Below, in pieces: positions 26,501-33,489 of a DNA stretch of 34,553 bases. The position numbers and the translations under genes were made by a program. Source of the DNA: Candidatus Zhuqueibacterota bacterium (GTDB lineage Bacteria > Zhuqueibacterota > Zhuqueibacteria > Residuimicrobiales > Krinioviventaceae); contig RQOI01000657.1 of assembly GCA_003854995.1 (NCBI GenBank), positions 1 to 34,553 of the forward strand, given 5' to 3'. Within the stretch, counting starts at the first letter, position 1; the number at the start of each line of letters is the position of its first letter. The notes beneath the pieces were generated by a model, which worked only from the letters and a program-made list of their open reading frames with translations, ran no database searches and was not told the DNA's origin.

Positions 26501-27231
26501 GCGTACGTGCCGGCGAGCAGCCTGTTCAGCACACTGTCGGCTTCTGTGAATCGCCCAAGTTTTTTCAGCAAGCCGGCCTTTTGCACATAGGCATCGGCCG
26601 CAAGGTCATCTTCGATGCGGTCGCTGAGGAGCCGGTCGATGAACTGGCCCGCAAGCGTATAGTCACCTCTCTGCTCATGCACATCGGCGATGGACTTGTA
26701 GGCCTGCAATCGCGTCGGATGAGTGCTGTAATTTTCGAGAATGTAAAATGCAGCGTCATAGGATCTTTGCGTTTCGCCGGCCTGCAAATAGGACTGCGCG
26801 GCGGCGATCTGCGCCTCCGGGATGAGACCGCTTTCAGGGGACAAAATCTTGATGCGATCAAAAGCCATGGCTGCCTGAAGATATTCGCCATTCCTCAACA
26901 GCACGCCGCCCTGATGATATTGCGCCTTGTCCACTATCGCGGATTGCGGATATCGCAACAGCACGGCCATAAAGGCTTGTGACGCTCGGGATAGACTGTC
27001 GGACTTGGCATAGTTTTCGCCGGCCCGCAGCAACGCCGTCGGCGCCTGCGGACTCGTCGGATACATGTCGGCAAAACGCTCGAACTGCAGCGCGGCAATG
27101 TCGTAGAGCTCGCGATTTTCCAGCTGAACCGCGAATCGAAAGTCCTGATCTTCCTGCAATGTCTGCTGGGCTGCTGCAAAAGAGACCGCGAAAAGAAGAA
27201 TGATCAAAAGATGTCTTGCTTGCTGACTCAT
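23572..27231 (-). CDS. Very large secreted TPR-repeat protein, 1219 aa
   Basis: A signal peptide (HLLIILLFAVSFAAAQQ) precedes an almost uninterrupted array of tetratricopeptide-like helical pairs. Clear units include YDIAALQFERFADMYPTSPQ, LSRASQAFMAVLLRYPQS, KSALREHSRYLDYYPGGDFY, QEMAIGYFQECTRAAPGSDL and KAKEMYEIVVRERGATDDIG. The 34-36-residue period and the recurring YP and P-x-S turn residues resemble BamD/YbgF-type periplasmic TPRs. It is probably a periplasmic or outer-membrane-associated scaffold; the partner is unknown. The track start at 27354 lies inside uvrD. ATG 27231 is 1 nt after the uvrD stop and begins the signal peptide. The stop TAG overlaps the nadC start. Confidence 0.88.
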   Translation of the reverse strand: MSQQARHLLIILLFAVSFAAAQQTLQEDQDFRFAVQLENRELYDIAALQFERFADMYPTSPQAPTALLRAGENYAKSDSLSRASQAFMAVLLRYPQSAIVDKAQYHQGGVLLRNGEYLQAAMAFDRIKILSPESGLIPEAQIAAAQSYLQAGETQRSYDAAFYILENYSTHPTRLQAYKSIADVHEQRGDYTLAGQFIDRLLSDRIEDDLAADAYVQKAGLLKKLGRFTEADSVLNRLLAGTYAGPIVSRAALTLAKSMQEQRQLPEAERVLTDALAKVGAEDKDDLWLSLGDTYYLESNFSGAKSTYLKVTDQAIAGKGLNLYRLGMANKALGDVPSALTSFEQVLADTALCENIRLYAAIEYAGLLANQGRPAEGIRYLQNIVANTTDPAGRNELFLAIAVLQETHLQDFVGARQNYGAVMAGSARSAILDDAQYAIARSYEKEGDLKSALREHSRYLDYYPGGDFYATSQHKTDVLRLIAPAHAKNLQHALDEIVAGGLTSRAVGQHNLAHYHMYALYDFSKALELLERAAREDADERLNLERVNFDMAFCHFALHEKATWENRPGNAAEHAGQLTRLAGSMMTSHPASKLTAQVAYWAALANLPTRESAAARLDHLTASINQMRDDSLRQHLQLRLVDEMVASQSGDDAPLSQQVNRSLDEIIAVSAAEKIQAEALYKRALLLHRAQPDSAAILLNRLLQLRDSSRRVEGLFLLATIYDEQSNDAEAQQLYFDVAEHYFYSPWAERAEVKLIALMLRRGQVKEADRRAQAREKTGIPRELKLFYPSKVDDEALWLWAELTRRTKSPQQAVEVLQRYVDLGKDSKHYAEALFAIGALADEMNKQEMAIGYFQECTRAAPGSDLGQKARLATAQLYFDRGRYEEASDLYADMQKELTGDGRRQAMAQNIICLYRMGRLGRAEDLLKQFKKEFNDRNAEARFLYEEGMYYIAGKDFSKAEKTLKNLAKYDDVPEGARGDLGLARLYVVQTKTEDALDRLTQIPQKYKDPEIVATAYLNLADFYYENRALANTVDAGKRVLELTKDGPMRAQALDLLINANDDLGMRDQAIAYQRDYIEAFPHAPDILDRRIRIGTFFYYLKEYDRAISQLKELKPLTPADDEARVQFWIAESYAAAGLTEQSIIEYLKVRYQCQQHPKLPFGVTALYKAGEGYQKLDNLQKAKEMYEIVVRERGATDDIGRHASRKLQEVVAEMEKRS

Positions 27232-27232
27232 C

Positions 27233-29431
27233 TCACAATATCTCCAATTGTGCAAAGGGCAGTACGAGACGTTTCCGTCCCACCATATCAAAATTGACGA
27301 CCAGTTTGGCGCCGCCGCTCGATGGTTCGACGCTGAGCACTGTGCCCTTGCCAAACTGTTGATGTCGCACGCGCATGCCGATATTGAATTCTACTGTTTC
27401 CTGCGATTCGTCTTCGTAACGCGGCATGGAATTGTCAAAGCGGATCTGCGACTGCATTCTCTTGGCCTGCGCAATCGTAGAGCTCTCTTCGCTGGTGACA
27501 AAAATCTTATCCACTTCCTTGAGGAAACGCGATTTATAACTGCGCGATTCGCCGTAGCGCTGGCGATTTTTCGCCCAGAACAGATAGAGCTTATCCTTGG
27601 CGCGGGTCGAGCCGACGTAAAACAGCCGGCGCTCTTCCTCCAGGTCGCGCGGATCATCGATGCTGCGCGACAGCGGAAACAGGCCCTCCTCAAGCCCGGC
27701 GATGAAGACGACCGGGAATTCCAGTCCTTTGGCAGCATGCAGGGTCATGAGCGTGACGGCGTTCGCCCGGTCGTCCCAGGTGTCCAGGTCGGTGACGAGC
27801 GACACCTGCTGCAAAAAAGCGGCGAGCGTGTTCTCTTCGGCAGTGAGAGAGAATTCATGAATCGCCTGCAGCAGCTCGCGCACGTTTTCGCTGCGCGTAG
27901 CGGATTCGATCGTATTTTCCTCCTTGAACTGCCGCAGGATGCCCAGCTCATCGATCAACGTGGAGGCCAATTCCGCGGGCGACACCTGGTTCAGCAGCAT
28001 GCGGTATTTCCTGATCAGGCCGGCAAAAAGCGTCAATCGCTCCGCCGTCCGCTTTTGCAGGCCGCTCATTTTTTCGACGTGGTCGAGCGCCTCGAGAAAT
28101 GTCATCTTTTGCTCGCGGGCATAGGCATCGATGCGGGCGATCGTCACATCGCCGATTCCTCTGGTCGGGTAGTTGATGATGCGTTTCAGGCTGATGGTGT
28201 CGGCCGGATTGACCAACAGCCGCAGATAAGCCAACACATCTTTGATCTCTTTGCGTTCATAAAATCGAATGCCGCCGACAATGATGTAGGGAATGCCTTC
28301 GAGGCGAAAACCGTCTTCGAGCGACCGCGATTGCGCATTGATTCGATAAAGGATGGCAAAATCGCCGAACGTGCGCTCTCCCTTGCGAAACTCGGCGCTG
28401 ATTTTGTCCACGATCAGACGCGCCTCCTCGCGTTGATCATAGACAGATACAACGGTGACGAGCTCGCCATCCTTCTTCTCAGTCCACAGTTTCTTGTCGT
28501 AGCGTTCCCTGTTTTTCGTCACCACTGAATGCGCCAGGCCGAGAATGGCCGGCGTGGATCGATAATTCTGCTCCAGTCGATATTTCGCGCATTTCGGATA
28601 ATCCTTTTCGAATTCGAGAATGTTGCGCACCTCAGCGCCGCGCCAGCGATAGATGGACTGGTCATCGTCGCCAACCACACAAATGTTGTTGAATTTATCC
28701 GCCAATTCGCGCAGGACAAAGTATTGCGCGTGATTTGTATCCTGATATTCATCCACCAGGATGTAGCGGAACCGATCCTGATAGTATTCCTTGACCAGCG
28801 GATAGAGGCGAAAGAGCTCGACCGGCTTGACCAGCAGATCATCAAAATCCATGGCATTGAGGCGGCGCAACTGACGCATATAGTCGTGATAGACGGTCGC
28901 TACGGCCTGTTTTGCCGGATTATCCGCCTCAGTCTGAAATTCCTCCGGACCGATCATGGCGTTTTTGGCGCGACTGATGGAATAGGCGATCAATTTGGGC
29001 GAATGCACCTGGGTTGAGATCTTGTTCTCGTTCATGATGGTCTTGATCAGCGCCTCCTGGTCATCCGCATCATAGATGGTGAAATTGTGCGAAAAACCGA
29101 TCCGGTCGGCTTCACGACGCAAAATCCTGGCAAACAGGGAGTGGAACGTCCCAACCCACATGGTCGCGCCCGAATCCGGCACCAGCTTGTGCACGCGGTC
29201 GCGCATCTCGCCGGCCGCCTTGTTGGTGAATGTCAGGGCAATGATATCCTTCGACGTCGCTTTGCCGCTGGCGATCAGATGCGCGATGCGATAGGTCAAG
29301 ACGCGCGTCTTGCCGCTGCCGGCGCCCGCTAAAATCAAGACCGGTCCGTCCAGCTGCATGACCGCCTGCCGCTGCGCGTCGTTGAGATCACTGAGCAGCC
29401 GCTCATGCCATTGTCGAGTTTCATTGCCCAT
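27233..29431 (-). CDS. uvrD: UvrD/PcrA-type superfamily 1 DNA helicase
   Basis: A 732-aa 3'-5' helicase for excision and mismatch repair and replication restart. Motifs: LNDAQRQAV (Q motif), ILAGAGSGKTRVLTYRIAHL (Walker A, 33-52), TFTNKAAGEMRDRV (Ia), ILVDEYQDTN (II), GDDDQSIYRWRGA (III), EQNYRST (IV), TLHAAKGLEFPVVFIAGLEE (V) and VGSTRAKDKLYL (VI). The C-terminal domain (FNIGMRVRHQQFGKGTVLSV) is the Tudor-like tail that in PcrA contacts RNA polymerase. It overlaps mltG by 11 nt. Whether it is best called uvrD or pcrA cannot be settled here. Confidence 0.96.
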   Translation of the reverse strand: MGNETRQWHERLLSDLNDAQRQAVMQLDGPVLILAGAGSGKTRVLTYRIAHLIASGKATSKDIIALTFTNKAAGEMRDRVHKLVPDSGATMWVGTFHSLFARILRREADRIGFSHNFTIYDADDQEALIKTIMNENKISTQVHSPKLIAYSISRAKNAMIGPEEFQTEADNPAKQAVATVYHDYMRQLRRLNAMDFDDLLVKPVELFRLYPLVKEYYQDRFRYILVDEYQDTNHAQYFVLRELADKFNNICVVGDDDQSIYRWRGAEVRNILEFEKDYPKCAKYRLEQNYRSTPAILGLAHSVVTKNRERYDKKLWTEKKDGELVTVVSVYDQREEARLIVDKISAEFRKGERTFGDFAILYRINAQSRSLEDGFRLEGIPYIIVGGIRFYERKEIKDVLAYLRLLVNPADTISLKRIINYPTRGIGDVTIARIDAYAREQKMTFLEALDHVEKMSGLQKRTAERLTLFAGLIRKYRMLLNQVSPAELASTLIDELGILRQFKEENTIESATRSENVRELLQAIHEFSLTAEENTLAAFLQQVSLVTDLDTWDDRANAVTLMTLHAAKGLEFPVVFIAGLEEGLFPLSRSIDDPRDLEEERRLFYVGSTRAKDKLYLFWAKNRQRYGESRSYKSRFLKEVDKIFVTSEESSTIAQAKRMQSQIRFDNSMPRYEDESQETVEFNIGMRVRHQQFGKGTVLSVEPSSGGAKLVVNFDMVGRKRLVLPFAQLEIL

Positions 29432-30482
29432 TTCGTGCTTTCTGCTGGTCCTCTCTCACCTGCCGACGATAGGCGTCGAAACGCTGTTTCGCGCGCAGAT
29501 GCTGCTCATAGTTTTCGCTGAAGGAATGGGTGCCGTCACCGTTGGCGACAAAATAGAGATAGAGCGTCTCTGCCGGGAAAAGAGCAGCCCTGATCGCGTT
29601 GCGTCCCGGATTGTTGATCGGAGCAGGCGGCAACCCTTTGTATTTATATGTGTTATAGGGTGAATCGATGTCGAGATCGCGATACAGCAGCCGTCGCGGG
29701 CCATCCGGGATGATGTACTGAATGGTCGGATCCGCCTGCAGCGGCATGCCGATGCGCAGACGATTGTGATAGACCGAGGAGATGATCGGCATCTCGACAT
29801 CCACGATGGCTTCCCCCTCGATGATGGATGCCAGAGTGAGGGCATCATTCAGCGACCATCCCTTTTCCGCCGCCCGCATGATCAGGCTGTCATCAACCGC
29901 CCTATTGAACTGCTCGACGAGCGTTGTAAGGACATGCGGCGCCGTGACGCCGTAGGTGAAACTGTAGGTTTCCGGAAACAAATAGCCTTCCAGCGATGTC
30001 GTCGCTAGGCCCAGTCCGGCGATGAACGCAGAGTCCGACACCAGGTTGACAATTTCAGCAGAATCGATCTCGAGGTGATGTTCGATGATGCGAGCAAATC
30101 GACGTGAATCGTAGCCATCCGGCAGGGTGAACTGGATATAGCTCTGCGGTCCCTCGACCAGCGCCATCAGGGCAGCATAATTCGACATGCCCTCCCTGAG
30201 GGTGAATTTTCCGACCCGCAGCCTCTCCGTCTTTTTGTAGAGCTCGGCGACCAATTTAAACTGATCGATATTGCGTATGACACTCTCTTTTTCGAGCTCG
30301 ATGGCCACCTGCCCCAGCGAGGCGCCCCATCGGACGATGATATCGACCTGTCTGGCATCCTTCCTCGGCGACAGCGGCAGATAGAGGATATAGACGGCCA
30401 GACCGCCGAGCAGCAGCGCCAGCAGCAGCGGGCTGATCAAGATGATGAGCAGTGTGCGCTTTTTTCTCTTCACTTTTCTCAT
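29421..30482 (-). CDS. mltG: Endolytic murein transglycosylase MltG
   Basis: A 353-aa inner-membrane enzyme that cleaves nascent glycan strands and sets their length. A basic N-terminus and a membrane helix (about 10-34) are followed by a LysM-like subdomain (IIVRWGASLGQVAIEL) and the YceG catalytic domain with EGYLFPETY (165-173), LASIIEGEA (catalytic Glu222), VYHNRLRIGMPLQADPTIQY and SPYNTYKYKGLPPAPINNPG. Length and motifs are normal. The start overlaps the CPBP gene stop as ATGA. Confidence 0.96.
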   Translation of the reverse strand: MRKVKRKKRTLLIILISPLLLALLLGGLAVYILYLPLSPRKDARQVDIIVRWGASLGQVAIELEKESVIRNIDQFKLVAELYKKTERLRVGKFTLREGMSNYAALMALVEGPQSYIQFTLPDGYDSRRFARIIEHHLEIDSAEIVNLVSDSAFIAGLGLATTSLEGYLFPETYSFTYGVTAPHVLTTLVEQFNRAVDDSLIMRAAEKGWSLNDALTLASIIEGEAIVDVEMPIISSVYHNRLRIGMPLQADPTIQYIIPDGPRRLLYRDLDIDSPYNTYKYKGLPPAPINNPGRNAIRAALFPAETLYLYFVANGDGTHSFSENYEQHLRAKQRFDAYRRQVREDQQKARNGQ

Positions 30483-31249
30483 GCCAATAGGAATACAAAG
30501 ACATCATACAAGCTGTGCGTCCATACTGTCACGCCCAGCCCACGGATTTCAAACAACAGACAAAAGAGCAGGCCCATGCAGAAGCGATAGAGCGTCGTAT
30601 AATCGGCCAGAGAAAAAGAGTTGACGTTATGCAGCCAGGCGAACAATATTGAAGAAATGAGCGCTGCAAAGAGTTTCAATTCGAATCCGATGTGCCTGTT
30701 GATCGACCGACGGTGATCGCTCGCGCTGCGGCGAAACAGATCGGGCAGTCGAAAGATGGCGGCAAGCAGGTGCGGCACAAGGCCATAGCCGATAGCCCGA
30801 AAGATCAGCTCTTCATAGACGCCGGCGCCGAGCGCCAGGACCAGATTGAACTGGGTCTGTTCATCCATGCGCAGGTGGACGAGAATCAAAGAGGTCAACC
30901 ACGATGCGATGAATGCGAGGAGCCATGCATAAATGCTGCTCTCAAAGATGGCATACAGGGCATATTTGACATTCAGGTCCACCCTGGCGCGCACCATTGA
31001 TATAAAGCCGAACGCCACAAAAGCCAGGATCAGCACGCCAAAGGCGAATGTCCCGTGCGCGCCCAGATGCTGGATGAAATACTTGATCCACACATCGGCG
31101 GCATTGCGGGTGTAATTCTCCTGGTCATAACGGAAAAATATAATGAAAAATTCATACAGCAACAACAGCGGCGCTGTCAAGAATACGCCATAAAAGGGCG
31201 TGCGCGTGGAGGCGAAATAGCCTCGCGATTGTCCTGCGGCCTGTCCCAG
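30479..31249 (-). CDS. CPBP-family intramembrane metalloprotease, probable CTG start
   Basis: A polytopic membrane protein with the three CPBP (CAAX protease and bacteriocin-processing) motifs: EELIFR in GAGVYEELIFRAIGYG, FAWLH (zinc ligand), and HSLYDVF. Substrates of bacterial members are mostly unknown. The track starts at a TTG inside the first helix (31180), which would cut off the usual N-terminus. The frame extends upstream through GYFASTRTPFYGVFLTAPLL, a typical CPBP beginning. No ATG, GTG or TTG lies in that part, but a CTG at 31249-31247 has a perfect AGGAG 6 nt upstream. This gives 256 aa and begins 23 nt after the polX stop. It overlaps mltG by 4 nt. Confidence 0.85.
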   Translation of the reverse strand: MGQAAGQSRGYFASTRTPFYGVFLTAPLLLLYEFFIIFFRYDQENYTRNAADVWIKYFIQHLGAHGTFAFGVLILAFVAFGFISMVRARVDLNVKYALYAIFESSIYAWLLAFIASWLTSLILVHLRMDEQTQFNLVLALGAGVYEELIFRAIGYGLVPHLLAAIFRLPDLFRRSASDHRRSINRHIGFELKLFAALISSILFAWLHNVNSFSLADYTTLYRFCMGLLFCLLFEIRGLGVTVWTHSLYDVFVFLLA

Positions 31250-31255
31250 ATCTAT

Positions 31256-31260
31256 CTCCT
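31256..31260 (-). promoter_or_regulatory. Shine-Dalgarno AGGAG supporting the CTG start of the CPBP gene
   Basis: AGGAG lies 6 nt upstream of CTG (31249-31247) in the 23-nt spacer after polX. No other start codon in the frame has such a site. Confidence 0.65.
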
Positions 31261-31272
31261 GTGCGGCGGCAA

Positions 31273-32985
31273 TCAGCGATGACGCTTTTGCCAGGCGCGT
31301 AATTGGTCGAGCGTGAACGTGTTGATGACATCTTGTTTGCGCGCCCAGCCACGGCGCGCAGTGCCGACGCCGAGCGCCATCATGCTCAAATGCTTTTCGT
31401 GATGCGTATCGGTGTTGATCGAAATCCTGGCGCCCGCCTGCACGGCTTTGCGCACGTTGATGTCGCTGAGATCAAGTCGATCCCAGGACGAATTCACTTC
31501 GAGCGCTGTGCCGTTGCGCGTCGCTGCTGCAATGATGCGCTCCATGTCGATGTCAAATCCCTGCCGGCGCGCGATCAGCCGGCCTGTTGGATGGCCGATG
31601 ACATCGACATATCTGTTTTCCATCGCTGCCAGCGTTCGGCCTGTCGGGTCTGTTTTAAAGGCGCTGTGAATCGAGGCGACGACAAAATCGAGTTGGCGCA
31701 GGATATCGTCGCTGAAATCGAGCGAGCCATCGGGCAAAATATCAACCTCGATGCCGGCAAGAACGACAAAGTTGTCGAGTTGAGCATTCAGGGCGCGAAT
31801 GTCGCGCACAAGCCGCAGCAGCCGATCCTCGCTCAGGCCATTGGCATAGATGGCGCTCCTGGAATGATCGCACACCGCCATGTGACTGTAACCGCGGCGC
31901 CGAACATAGTCGACGAGCTGTTCGAGGGGATGCTGGCCATCGCTGTTCGTCGTGTGCATGTGCAAATCCGCTTTTATATCATCGAGCTCGACCAATTCGG
32001 GAATCTGCTGCGCTGCCGCCGCCTCTATCTCCCCCCTGTCCTCGCGCATTTCCGGCGGCATCCACTGCAGATCCAGCGCTGCATAGATCTCGTCCTCGTC
32101 TTTGCCGCCGATCTTTTCATCGCCGCGGAAAATCCCCCACTCATTGATCTTGTATCCCTGCTTTTTCGCCATCTCGCGCAGCCTGACATTATGGGCTTGC
32201 GAACCGGTGAAATACTGCTGCGCTGCGCCATAGCTCTCCGGTTGGATCGCCCGCAGATCCACCTGATATCGATCATCCAGCAGCACGCTGCCCTTGGTGG
32301 CGCCGGCGCTGAGCACGCGCGTGACGCGGGGAAATTCCGTCAACAGCCTGATCACCTCTTCGCCGTAATTGGTCTCGGCCAGGATGTCGATGTCGTGCAC
32401 CGTCTCCTTGCAGCGGCGCACTGAGCCGGCCGGCGACAGCCGCAGCAGTTTGTCGCCCGCCTTTTCCTGCAGAAAAGCCATCACCTCGGCGACGATCAGG
32501 GTCGCCAGGCCGATCGAGATCTCTTTCTCGGCGCGGGCATGCAGCTCGAGGCTCTTGCTGATATTGGCGACCCTTTTCGGCCCCATGCCCGCGAGCCTTG
32601 CCAGCGAGCCATCTGAGATCGCCGCCTGCAGATCGTCCAGTGTCTCGACGCCCAGCTCCTTATAGGCGTGCGCAGCGGTCTTGGGACCAAAGTTTTGGAT
32701 TTGCAGCAGCTGAAACAATTCTTTTGGCGCTGCGGCGAGATGCTCGTCCAGCTGGCGAATATGACCGGTGCGCAGGAACTGATCGATTTTTTCCTGCAAC
32801 GCCTTGCCGACGCCCGGGATGTCGCCGAGTCGATTTTCGCCCCAGAGCTTTTCAATGTCGTCGCCGAGATCCCGGATGGCGCGCGCCGCCTTGCGATAGG
32901 CGTTCACCTTGAAACCGACCTCGCCCTTGAATTCCAGGACATCGGCAAATTTTTCGAGTATGTCAACCACATCATTATTTTTCAT
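31273..32985 (-). CDS. polX: DNA polymerase X family protein with PHP domain
   Basis: A 570-aa two-part repair enzyme, the same length as Bacillus subtilis PolX. The N-terminal Pol-beta-like half has helix-hairpin-helix segments (LGDIPGVGKALQEKI about 53-67; LAGMGPKRVANI) and the palm with GSVRRCKETVHDIDIL (187-202; Asp198, Asp200) and VDLRAI (Asp243). The C-terminal PHP half carries metal-binding ADLHMHTTNSDG (339-350), CDHS (372-375), GIEVDI, SIHS, GHPTGR and NTDTHH, which give 3'-5' exonuclease or AP-site activity in characterised members. ATG 32985 with GGAG upstream is chosen over the track start at 33003. A promoter lies directly before it. Confidence 0.95.
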   Translation of the reverse strand: MKNNDVVDILEKFADVLEFKGEVGFKVNAYRKAARAIRDLGDDIEKLWGENRLGDIPGVGKALQEKIDQFLRTGHIRQLDEHLAAAPKELFQLLQIQNFGPKTAAHAYKELGVETLDDLQAAISDGSLARLAGMGPKRVANISKSLELHARAEKEISIGLATLIVAEVMAFLQEKAGDKLLRLSPAGSVRRCKETVHDIDILAETNYGEEVIRLLTEFPRVTRVLSAGATKGSVLLDDRYQVDLRAIQPESYGAAQQYFTGSQAHNVRLREMAKKQGYKINEWGIFRGDEKIGGKDEDEIYAALDLQWMPPEMREDRGEIEAAAAQQIPELVELDDIKADLHMHTTNSDGQHPLEQLVDYVRRRGYSHMAVCDHSRSAIYANGLSEDRLLRLVRDIRALNAQLDNFVVLAGIEVDILPDGSLDFSDDILRQLDFVVASIHSAFKTDPTGRTLAAMENRYVDVIGHPTGRLIARRQGFDIDMERIIAAATRNGTALEVNSSWDRLDLSDINVRKAVQAGARISINTDTHHEKHLSMMALGVGTARRGWARKQDVINTFTLDQLRAWQKRHR

Positions 32986-33005
32986 GACATCTCCAAAGAG
33001 CACAT

Positions 33006-33034
33006 AATATAGCGTTCTGCTCAGGAAAAATCAA
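33006..33034 (-). promoter_or_regulatory. Promoter of the polX-CPBP-mltG-uvrD-TPR-nadC operon
   Basis: TTGATT (33034-33029), a 17-bp spacer and TATATT (33011-33006) on the minus strand in the 56-nt aroQ-polX gap. The start near 32999 leaves a leader of about 14 nt containing the GGAG ribosome binding site. Confidence 0.6.
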
Positions 33035-33041
33035 TATGCAA

Positions 33042-33479
33042 TTAGCGCGAAAAATGTTCGACCAGGAATTCCAATCCGTCCAGATAGCTGCGCACGCCCT
33101 CGCCGGAGAACTGGCCGATGCAAACCTCGCTGGTCACTGAATGAGCCCGAAAGGATTCGCGGTGGTGAATGTCCGAGAGATGCACTTCCACGGCCGGCAG
33201 CTGCACGCCGGCGATGGCATCGCGCAGAGCATAACTATAGTGCGTCAGGGCGCCGGGATTGATGAGGACGCCATCCATTGATGTGCGGCAGTCGTGCAGA
33301 CAGTCGATGATGGCGCCTTCATGATTGGACTGAAAGAACTCGACCTGAACTCTTAATTTTTTTGCCAGCCTGGCGATCTCATCGTTGACCTGGGCGAGCG
33401 TCGCGGAACCGTAAACAGCCGGTTCGCGTTCGCCGAGCAAATTCAGATTGGGGCCGTGGATGACAAGAATTTTGCGCAT
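33042..33479 (-). CDS. aroQ: Type II 3-dehydroquinate dehydratase
   Basis: A 145-aa shikimate-pathway enzyme that dehydrates 3-dehydroquinate. Motifs: HGPNLNLLGEREPAVYG (with catalytic Arg and Tyr23), FFQSNHEG, LINPGALTHYSYALRDAI and VEVHLSDIHHRESFRAHSV with the catalytic His. Length is usual. The start has GGTGA upstream and lies 10 nt after the amidohydrolase stop, so the two are probably co-transcribed. Confidence 0.97.
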   Translation of the reverse strand: MRKILVIHGPNLNLLGEREPAVYGSATLAQVNDEIARLAKKLRVQVEFFQSNHEGAIIDCLHDCRTSMDGVLINPGALTHYSYALRDAIAGVQLPAVEVHLSDIHHRESFRAHSVTSEVCIGQFSGEGVRSYLDGLEFLVEHFSR

Positions 33480-33489
33480 ATTTCACCTT

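Noticed and set aside
27248-28528. 426-aa plus-strand ORF, with similar long plus-strand ORFs at 1838-2836, 21275-22519, 23623-24876 and 31303-32424
   Set aside because: All are antisense shadows of strongly identified minus-strand genes in GC-rich codon context and show no domain or ribosome binding site.
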